Part shown: positions 40,567 to 46,336 of the stretch, piece after piece
How the letters are laid out: each line of letters starts with the position of its first letter
Position numbering within the stretch: position 1 is the stretch's first letter
DNA from: Tolypothrix sp. FACHB-123
Lineage (GTDB): Bacteria; Cyanobacteriota; Cyanobacteriia; Cyanobacteriales; Nostocaceae
Length of the DNA: 46,336 nt
NCBI RefSeq assembly: GCF_014697075.1
Contig: NZ_JACJRE010000059.1
Span: forward strand, 1 to 46,336
Direction of reading: 5' to 3'
The notes under the pieces: model-generated
The model's input: only the letters and a program-made list of their open reading frames with translations
Database searches by the model: none
What the model was told of the DNA's origin: nothing
Made by a program: the position numbers and the translations under genes

Positions 40567-42111
40567 ATGGCTACTAAAAACGGTACTATTTACAACGACA
40601 ACGGCACTACTCAAAACGGAACATTCTACCCTGTTCTCACTGGCACTGATGGTGACGATAAAATCTCTGGATTGGCAGGTAACGATATTCTAGATGGTGG
40701 CGCTGGTAACGACAGCCTCTATGGTGATGCAGGTAAAGACACATTGCTCGGCGGTGACGGTAACGATTATTTATCCGGTGGCGATGGTAACGATACCATA
40801 GTCGGTAATCGCGGTGCAGACAGATTCCTTGGTGGTGCAGGTAACGACTTGCTAATTTGGAACAACGGCGACGGTTCCGATAGAATCAGCGGCGAAACAG
40901 GCTATGACACAGTTCAAGTCAATGGTGCAGGCGTTGGTGATAACTTCCGCTTACAACGCAATGACCAAGGACAAGCCGTTTTTGACCGCCTCAACTTGGT
41001 ACCATTCACTTTAACCGTAGACTCAGCAGAGAAATTCCAAATTAACGGTTTAGGTGGCGATGACATCTTAGATGTCAATAGCCTTGCCGGCACTGGTGTG
41101 AATTTAGTAGAGTTCACAGGTGGTGCAGGTAATGATTGGCTTGATGGTAGTGGTACAGAGACAGCTTTGCGCGGTTATGGTAATGATGGTCATGACACCC
41201 TGACTGGTGGTTCTGCTCATGATACTCTCTACGGCGATAAGGGGAATGACCTATTACGCGGCGGTGACGGTAACGACAACCTCTACGGTGGTGATGGTAA
41301 CGATACCATAGTCGGCAATCGTGGTGCAGACAGATTCCTTGGTGGTGCAGGTAACGACTTGCTAATTTGGAACAACGGCGACGGTTCCGATAGAATCAGC
41401 GGCGAAACAGGCTATGACACAGTTCAAGTCAATGGTGCAGGCGTTGGTGATAACTTCCGCTTACAACGCAATGACCAAGGACAAGCCGTTTTTGACCGCC
41501 TCAACTTGGTACCATTCACTTTAACCGTAGACTCAGCAGAGAAATTCCAAATTAACGGTTTAGGTGGCGATGACATCTTAGATGTCAATAGCCTTGCCGG
41601 CACTGGTGTGAATTTAGTAGAGTTCACAGGTGCTGCAGGTAATGATTGGCTTGATGGTAGCGGTACACAAACAGCTTTGCGCGGTTATGGCAATGATGGT
41701 CATGACACCCTAACTGGTGGTTCTGGCAACGACAGCCTCTACGGTGATGCTGGTAATGACTGGTTACGTGGTGGTGCAGGCAAAGATACCCTCTCTGGTG
41801 GTACTGGCAACGATTATATTGTAGGTGGTTACGGTGCTGATGTACTGTTTGGTGGTAGTGGTGCTGATAAATTCGTCTTCAACTACGTAGCTGAAGGCAT
41901 TGATATCATCAAAGATTTCCAGAAAAACTGGTCGCAACCAAACTTATCAGACAAAATTGAGATCAGCAAAATTGGATTTGGTGCTAGTTCCCTTTCCCAG
42001 TTCCACTATGACAGTTCTTCTGGTGGGTTATCCTTCCAAGGTACTCAGTTCGCTATTCTCGAGAACAAGCCAACTGGCTTCTCAACTAATACTGACATTG
42101 TATTGGTGTAG
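40567..42111 (+). CDS. RTX calcium-binding protein with internal duplication, 514 residues
   Basis: This extracellular RTX-type protein has repeated GGxGNDxLxG nonapeptides (about residues 30-105, 200-245 and 375-440) interleaved with two nearly identical non-repeat modules (GADRFLGGAGNDLLIWNNGD through LVEFTG). The two modules are spaced 510 bp apart at DNA level. The C-terminal part (FVFNYVAEGIDIIKDFQ) is the usual post-RTX secretion segment of type I substrates. There is no signal peptide. The ribosome site is weak (GAGAAAC). A terminator follows at 42151-42186. The 31-bp element shared with the other RTX gene suggests common control. Confidence 0.9.
   Translation: MATKNGTIYNDNGTTQNGTFYPVLTGTDGDDKISGLAGNDILDGGAGNDSLYGDAGKDTLLGGDGNDYLSGGDGNDTIVGNRGADRFLGGAGNDLLIWNNGDGSDRISGETGYDTVQVNGAGVGDNFRLQRNDQGQAVFDRLNLVPFTLTVDSAEKFQINGLGGDDILDVNSLAGTGVNLVEFTGGAGNDWLDGSGTETALRGYGNDGHDTLTGGSAHDTLYGDKGNDLLRGGDGNDNLYGGDGNDTIVGNRGADRFLGGAGNDLLIWNNGDGSDRISGETGYDTVQVNGAGVGDNFRLQRNDQGQAVFDRLNLVPFTLTVDSAEKFQINGLGGDDILDVNSLAGTGVNLVEFTGAAGNDWLDGSGTQTALRGYGNDGHDTLTGGSGNDSLYGDAGNDWLRGGAGKDTLSGGTGNDYIVGGYGADVLFGGSGADKFVFNYVAEGIDIIKDFQKNWSQPNLSDKIEISKIGFGASSLSQFHYDSSSGGLSFQGTQFAILENKPTGFSTNTDIVLV
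40780..41723. repeat. 510-bp tandem duplication inside the RTX gene
   Basis: The DNA from about 40780-41213 is repeated at 41290-41723 with only scattered changes, and about 290 bp of it look identical. Synonymous positions are also identical, so the copying is recent or maintained by gene conversion. Confidence 0.9.
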
Positions 42112-42150
42112 AAATCTGTTGTATTTAGGATGAATATGTAAGACTGATAC

Positions 42151-42186
42151 AAGGGCGTACAGCTAACTGTATGCCCTTAATTTTTA
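42151..42186 (+). terminator. Rho-independent terminator of the RTX gene
   Basis: AAGGGCGTACAG and CTGTATGCCCTT (one G-U pair) form a 12-bp stem with a CTAA loop, followed by AATTTTTAAG, about 40 bp after the stop codon. Confidence 0.85.
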
Positions 42187-42363
42187 AGCTTTAAACAAGG
42201 CAAGTTTGAAATCAATCACGTTCGTCTATTTATTATGGAAACAAGCTATTTGTAGCGGAATACAATACTAATCTAAATCGCTCAAACCTGGATTCAAGGC
42301 ATTTATAAACCAGGATTAAATGCAACTATAAAAGTCAAAACAACGATTTATTGAAACTTCCCT

Positions 42364-42491
42364 GTTTCAAACATATCTTACCCCTGAAGGGGATTGAAAT
42401 AAGTAGCAGAATCGGCTTTAGCGATCGCACTCTTGTAACTCTGATATGTTTGGCAGTTTACACAAAATTTTCCCCGCAAAGGGATTAAAAC
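42364..42491 (+). CRISPR. Two degenerate CRISPR-like repeats
   Basis: GTTTCAAACATATCTTA then CCCCTGAAGGGGATTGAAAT (42364-42400), and GTTTACACAAAATTTT then CCCCGCAAAGGGATTAAAAC (42456-42491), resemble the 36-37-nt type I/III repeats of Nostocales with the CCCC..GGGG stem and the ATTGAAAC end. The two copies differ at several positions. The gap between them is 55 bp, longer than a usual spacer, and contains a HIP1 site. No cas gene is present. It is a possible remnant, not an active array. Confidence 0.35.
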
Positions 42492-42686
42492 AAGCTACTT
42501 CCTTACAGATCAAAAAGCAAACTTAACTCTAACTCTCTTTCCTTCTACCATCTGGACACTGAGCGCAGCGATGCACTGAGACTCACTCGAAGTGTCGAAG
42601 TGTGCCATCTGTCTTCATGAAAAAATCTCCTTAAAAAAGGAAGCACCTGATAACTGTGGAGTTCTGGAAGGAATTAAATAGTTAAA

Positions 42687-43367
42687 TTAAGCAGATTCAA
42701 ACACGCCTGGTGGAATTGGTACCAGTTGCGGAGACGACAAACAAGTTCCTTGGCGATACCAAATTCCTTCAGCCTCAAAGGTTTCAAATTGAGTGGTCAA
42801 AATTGCCCACGCTTGTTCATTGAGTCCGGCTGAATAAGTCCAAGTAAATTCCTGATGACGGTGTAAGCGCTTTTCCAATTCATGTAAATCTTCTGGTAGC
42901 CAGAATTGTGTCATTACCCTTTGAGTTGCAACCTCTGGAGGAGTTTGCAGCATCTCAATCATCGGCTGATTTACAATGATTTGTTTACGAGTATCTTGTC
43001 TGACAATGCTGACAGGAAGTTCATTATCCGCAGCAGCCACCATCCGATATAACAACTCATCAGGAAGATGCAGTTGGCTACAAAATACTTTACCTCCATT
43101 CTGTAATATACGTTCGGCAGTTTCGGAAGCTGCGGGTGGTTGCTGGCTAGCCATCCATGCGAAAAACTCGATAGGTTGCTTACAGCCACGCCATTTAATC
43201 CGTACTTTTCCGTTAATTTTTAACGCAGTCTCACTGAGGGCATCCCCGTAGTTTTGAGCTAGTTGTGTAGCATCGCGTTTAGTTGGAGCCAAAATGGATA
43301 ATCCTTCATAGGACATTTTATAGTTCCAACCTGGTAAGTTAAGGATTTTCAGAATACTCACACTCAT
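42687..43367 (-). CDS. Hypothetical protein, possibly PAS-like C-terminus
   Basis: About 226 residues from ATG 43367; a GTG four codons upstream is also open. I do not recognise the family with certainty. The N-terminal half (LPGWNYKMSYEGLSILAPTKRDATQLAQNYGDAL, KINGKVRIKWRGCKQPIEFFAWMASQ) looks like a small alpha/beta domain. The second half (IIVNQPMIEMLQTPPEVATQRVMTQFWLPEDLHELEKRL..EFTWTYSA) has the N-x-x-M and WxPEDL pattern of a PAS domain, suggesting a sensor. The start overlaps the end of the upstream gene by 29 bp, so translation is probably coupled. It may work with the RHH-type protein. Confidence 0.6.
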   Translation of the reverse strand: MSVSILKILNLPGWNYKMSYEGLSILAPTKRDATQLAQNYGDALSETALKINGKVRIKWRGCKQPIEFFAWMASQQPPAASETAERILQNGGKVFCSQLHLPDELLYRMVAAADNELPVSIVRQDTRKQIIVNQPMIEMLQTPPEVATQRVMTQFWLPEDLHELEKRLHRHQEFTWTYSAGLNEQAWAILTTQFETFEAEGIWYRQGTCLSSPQLVPIPPGVFESA

Positions 43368-43803
43368 CTGTTTTGACACCTTCAGAAACTCTATATACTT
43401 TTACACCCCTAGGATCTGGATACACGGACGGTTTATACGTTCCTTGCCAAATCTTCATCCTTTCTTGTTCTGGAATACCTAAAACCGAAGTGATGATTGC
43501 AAAATCTCCTGGTGTAGGTAGCACTTCTCCTTCAGCTAATGCTTGTAAGTTCTTAATGCCACAACTTTTCAGTTTGATTATGTTCAGTCTGACTAAATCG
43601 GCAATTGTTTCTGGTGCTTGTTTGGGTGTATTTTTACCACCAGAACCTGTAGTTTTGCCAATCCAATCCTGAATCATCTCTTCTACCGCATCGCCTTGAG
43701 ATATTCCCAAGCGCGCACAGATGCTTTTGAATTCTAAAGCTAGTTCCAGTGGGATATAACCACTAACCTGCTTGTAATTTTCAGAACGCCTTCGGTCAGT
43801 CAT
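43339..43803 (-). CDS. RHH-like DNA-binding hypothetical protein
   Basis: This 154-residue basic protein has an N-terminus (VSGYIPLELALEFKSICARLGISQGDAVEEMIQDWI) with the strand-helix-helix arrangement of ribbon-helix-helix regulators, such as those found on plasmids or in addiction modules. The middle and end (IADLVRLNIIKLKSCGIKNLQALAEGEVLPTPGDFAIITSVLG) include a small helical region that may be a helix-turn-helix. No signal peptide or membrane segment. It overlaps the next gene and is presumably cotranscribed with it. It could regulate that gene pair. The family is not identified by name. Confidence 0.6.
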   Translation of the reverse strand: MTDRRRSENYKQVSGYIPLELALEFKSICARLGISQGDAVEEMIQDWIGKTTGSGGKNTPKQAPETIADLVRLNIIKLKSCGIKNLQALAEGEVLPTPGDFAIITSVLGIPEQERMKIWQGTYKPSVYPDPRGVKVYRVSEGVKTDECEYSENP

Positions 43804-44231
43804 ATCTTCATGCTTTTTAAGATACTTTTCATTCTCTCCTAGTCACTCGTAAAAACAAGACATTTTTTTGTGTCTTTTTTAAATGACAAGTAAAGAATTC
43901 AAGAAGTATTTTTTTACCGAAGTAATACTAAGTCAGTTTTAATACAAAGAAATGCTGATTAATTCTCCTGTATCAAAAGCTAGTAACTAGATAAGACGCA
44001 ATATTTATCACTATGTAATAAAAATCTCACCATATACACTGGATTTAAATTTTACTCTTGGCTTACTGTGATTTGTTTTTTTCACTTTTTTGCTTGTGCT
44101 ATGACAATTAAGCCAAAATAAGTAGCCGTCCTGAATTGCTTACACCAGAACGGATGAAAAAACTTTCTTCTCAGTCAACCGTCAACTGTCAACGCTATTG
44201 AGGATTTGAGCATGATACGCCTACAGTATTG
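43804..44231. other. Gene-free gap
   Basis: No coding region is supported. It includes the promoter of the RHH-type gene and STRR-like GTCAACCGTCAACTGTCAAC at about 44177. The rest is AT-rich. Confidence 0.5.
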
Positions 44232-45014
44232 TTACCAAAGGCTAATTTTTGGCACTAATGACTCGGCTTCAACCCATAAAGTACTTTGTTCGGCAAAAGC
44301 TACCCAGTTATTGCTGGATAAAGGTTCCGAGGCGATAGTCAGGCTTTGGTTATTCACACTGTCACAAGACCAGTAAAGAGTCGGTGCTTCTGTATTATAA
44401 GCATAGCGAATTGCCGCAACTGCTTGACCATCAGTAACAATGATATTGGTGCTCAAGGTGGTATCGTATTTTTGTGCTAAATCAGTTAATTCTTGTACCG
44501 TTTCCTGTAAGGCTGACAAAAGATGACTCTCTGGAGATGACTGCAATATATCTACCAATAGAGCGAAGATATGTTCAGAATCAGTCATACCTTTAATTAA
44601 ATGGTATGTGGAATCAGAAAGGCGATCGCGTATTGGTCTATAGAGTGTCTGTTTAAAGTTGGCAATTTCGCCATTGTGAACAAACAACAGCTTTCCACTA
44701 CGAAATGGTTGACAGTTACTAATGTCAAGTGATTCGCCTATTCCCGCTAGTCGGGCATAGCCCAAAGTACAATTAGACTGTACATATTGGCTTAATTCTT
44801 CTAGATTTGGATCGTTCCACAATGGGATAGTGTTACGGTAAATAAATGACTTTCTTGCTTCATCGTACCAGCCAACACCAACACCGTCTGCACACACTAC
44901 ACCGGACTTTAATTCCAAAGGTTGATAACTTTGTTGATAAAGAGAATGTTCTTGTTGATACAATAATTCATGCAAGCGAATGTTGTCACCAAGATAGCCA
45001 ATTAATCTACACAT
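44232..45014 (-). CDS. egtC: Class II glutamine amidotransferase, EgtC-like
   Basis: This 260-residue protein starts MCRLIGYLG. The cysteine at position 2 becomes the N-terminal nucleophile after methionine removal, as in all class II (Ntn) amidotransferases. Other signatures are GVGVGWYDE, GYARLAG, NCQPF and LLFVHNGEIANF, which form the glutaminase pocket, and DSEHIFALLVDIL. It resembles the cyanobacterial proteins annotated as ergothioneine biosynthesis EgtC (gamma-glutamyl removal). No egtB or egtD is nearby, so a different amide substrate is possible. There is no signal peptide. The upstream leader is AT-rich. Confidence 0.82.
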   Translation of the reverse strand: MCRLIGYLGDNIRLHELLYQQEHSLYQQSYQPLELKSGVVCADGVGVGWYDEARKSFIYRNTIPLWNDPNLEELSQYVQSNCTLGYARLAGIGESLDISNCQPFRSGKLLFVHNGEIANFKQTLYRPIRDRLSDSTYHLIKGMTDSEHIFALLVDILQSSPESHLLSALQETVQELTDLAQKYDTTLSTNIIVTDGQAVAAIRYAYNTEAPTLYWSCDSVNNQSLTIASEPLSSNNWVAFAEQSTLWVEAESLVPKISLW

Positions 45015-45389
45015 ACAACACAGAATTAATGCACGACTAATAAAATTTAGTTAGCAGCTTTTATCTCAATGATTTTTGATTATCAGCTTTGTTAACTATT
45101 ATTAAGTTAGCAGTTAATTTATATATTGTGTAAGCTTTAAGTATGACTAAAGTCATAAATATAGGATTTATATTGAATTTTTGAAATATGGGTAGGGGAG
45201 CCACTAAGTTAGACGAATTCTCTAGCGATCGCCCAGGTGACATTGGGAAATTACCACAGAAAATCATATAAGGTGAGAATTGCCCACCCTATATATAAAG
45301 ATATTTTTTCTTTACTTGTTGTTGAATATTGCTACTATTTACAGATACCCATTTAACGAAACATGGTATATATTTATCAGAATTATTCA
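45015..45389. other. Gene-free gap
   Basis: Short frames on both strands (up to 68 codons) have no family resemblance or ribosome sites. A HIP1-like GCGATCGC lies near 45224. No terminator was recognised for the small secreted-protein gene. Confidence 0.5.
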
Positions 45390-45785
45390 TCAGAACTTAG
45401 AAACAGTTACCTTAATGCCAGAGTCTAGAGGCGGTACTTTTAAATATTCAATTGGTTCAGAAAGTTGAGCAGTTGTTCTAGTTGATGGCTGTTGACAAGG
45501 CGTAAATAAAATATTTGGATTTTTGAGAATCTCAAAGGGATTAAGATTGTTACATCCTTTATTCTGCTCTAGGGTAATTGAATTGGCAGTTGTGGGAAAA
45601 TTATTATCTTGGTTGATACTATAACCCCATTTACCAAGTAATGTTACTGGTTTAGTAGCTAAAACCGCAGACCTATCGCCTGGAGTGCTTGCAGTAGTCG
45701 GAGCATTTTTTTGGTTAGCATAGGCACTCTGGCTGATAGTAAGCGCACCAATGATAATAGCTAAGGTGAGGGGAACAGATTTCAT
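45390..45785 (-). CDS. Small secreted hypothetical protein
   Basis: This 131-residue protein has a clear Sec signal peptide, KSVPLTLAIIIGALTISQSAYAN, with cleavage expected after AYA (about residue 23). The mature part has two cysteines (CNNLNPF and CQQPSTR) that could form a disulfide, and low-complexity Thr/Ser/Pro/Ala stretches. I do not recognise a family. It starts 40 bp downstream of the hydrolase remnant on the same strand, so it may once have been in one operon with it. The role is unknown. Confidence 0.7.
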   Translation of the reverse strand: MKSVPLTLAIIIGALTISQSAYANQKNAPTTASTPGDRSAVLATKPVTLLGKWGYSINQDNNFPTTANSITLEQNKGCNNLNPFEILKNPNILFTPCQQPSTRTTAQLSEPIEYLKVPPLDSGIKVTVSKF

Positions 45786-45825
45786 AAATGCTAGGTTTAG
45801 CTTCTAATGTATTTCTGTTGTATTA

Positions 45826-46257
45826 CTACATCAAAGGCTTCCTAGTTTTCGGAAGATCAGAGAGAAACCTCAGCATTGCTGAAGTTACAGTTTCTGGTGT
45901 CTCAATCAAGAAACCATGTCCACCACGTTCCAGAACAATCAGTTCGGCGTTGGGTATACCTTGGGCTAATTGCTCAGAAAATTTTACTGGGGTGAGAATA
46001 TCTTGTTTCCCTACTAAAATTAGGGTTGGACAGCGAATATCTTTGAGGCGTTGGCTAGTATCGCCGCCCAAGATAGCGCGGCTTTGATGATAGAGTCCAT
46101 GAGGAGTGAGAGAAAATGGGTAGTTAATTGCCAGATTGACGATCGCATTAATCATCCCTGGAATTGAGTAGAATTCATCAGTAAATATCCAAGGTAATAT
46201 CACCTGCTGGTAAAATTTAAGGTCGAGGGTGTAGGTAGGGGAAACGCATCTTATTTC
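45826..46257 (-). pseudogene. 5'-truncated alpha/beta hydrolase
   Basis: The open frame of about 144 codons (45826-46257) encodes only the C-terminal part of an alpha/beta hydrolase. The cap-domain helix YQQVILPWIFTDEF and the strand IRCPTLILVGKQDILTP (acid region) are present, as is the catalytic histidine in GGHGFLIETPE. The N-terminal half with the oxyanion loop and nucleophile elbow (GxSxG) is absent. Upstream in the same frame there is a stop codon at 46258-46260, and none of the missing part is seen in the other minus-strand frames up to the window end. The only start is a GTG at 46203. Truncation by rearrangement is the simplest reading; a frameshift further upstream outside the window is less likely. 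Confidence 0.75.
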
Positions 46258-46336
46258 CTAATAAAAACTAAGAGAGATTTCAAAATGACATTGATAATTG
46301 TAAAAATTCCGGCAATGATAAATAAAACAAATAAAA
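46258..46336. other. Right edge of window
   Basis: AT-rich sequence, no gene. It replaces the expected 5' half of the hydrolase gene. Confidence 0.5.

Larger units (their letters stand above)
42112..42686. other. Gene-free gap with CRISPR-like repeat remnants
   Basis: No gene is supported. It holds the RTX terminator, the CRISPR-like repeats at 42364-42491, a hairpin TTGAAAC/GTTTCAA at 42351-42370 and, near 42560-42605, sequence of the GAAGTGTCGAAGTGTG class. Confidence 0.5.

Noticed and set aside
45061-45468. 62-68-codon frames on both strands
   Set aside because: No ribosome sites, no recognisable motif, and located in AT-rich intergenic DNA.

Overview
The window looks like chromosomal DNA of a filamentous, probably heterocyst-forming cyanobacterium (Nostoc/Calothrix/Tolypothrix type). 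The evidence is the frequent HIP1 octamer GCGATCGC, heptameric short tandem repeats (STRRs) of the TTGACGG, CCCAATG and GGCAGGG types, a carboxysomal beta-carbonic anhydrase of the CcaA type, a cyanobacterial PEP-CTERM protein, DUF928 and CHASE2/AAA proteins, and several RTX proteins. The species cannot be named from sequence alone. No rRNA or tRNA was seen. No intact transposase was seen, although small inverted-repeat elements are common.

Layout. 1-6000: a peptidylarginine deiminase with complete catalytic residues, a repeat-rich stretch with one small membrane-protein ORF, then a Coq4-family gene divergent from a cytochrome P450. 6.4-17.1 kb: a PEP-CTERM protein converging on a phosphate-scavenging block. 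That block holds a Tat-exported PhoX phosphatase with a candidate PHO box, an RTX/DUF4114 protein, and a 1561-residue fusion of a PhoX-like domain, a phytase-like esterase domain split by an inserted GDPD, and a C-terminal RTX tail. 18-18.5 kb: an Hsp20 chaperone. 19.2-26.8 kb: an AAA ATPase followed by a giant STAND NTPase (TPR, P-loop, membrane segment, 14 WD40 repeats, TPR) that has absorbed three kinds of repeat DNA in frame. 27.3-29.7 kb: ccaA, a possible SymE remnant, a small conserved protein and a GNAT. 29.9-33.4 kb: an AraC regulator divergent from MAPEG and DUF4336 genes, facing a glutathionyl-hydroquinone reductase. 33.5-42.1 kb: two RTX proteins that share a 31-bp upstream element and flank a three-gene operon (vMAP-type HTH-AAA, AAA-CHASE2, DUF928). 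42.2-46.3 kb: CRISPR-like repeat remnants, an RHH-type protein overlapping an unknown gene, an EgtC-like amidotransferase, a small secreted protein and a 5'-truncated alpha/beta hydrolase.

How the genes work together. PhoX and the PhoX/phytase/GDPD/RTX fusion would release phosphate from phosphomonoesters, possibly phytate-like esters, and glycerophosphodiesters outside the cell. The two NTPase operons look like signalling or biological-conflict modules of the kind common in multicellular cyanobacteria. The AraC-MAPEG-DUF4336-GHR group suggests glutathione-linked handling of quinones or electrophiles. The best candidates for undescribed biology are the HTH-AAA/CHASE2-AAA/DUF928 operon, the STAND protein with a repeat array between its Walker motifs, the nested phosphoesterase, and the conserved 31-bp element containing a TTATCCACA nonamer upstream of two RTX genes.
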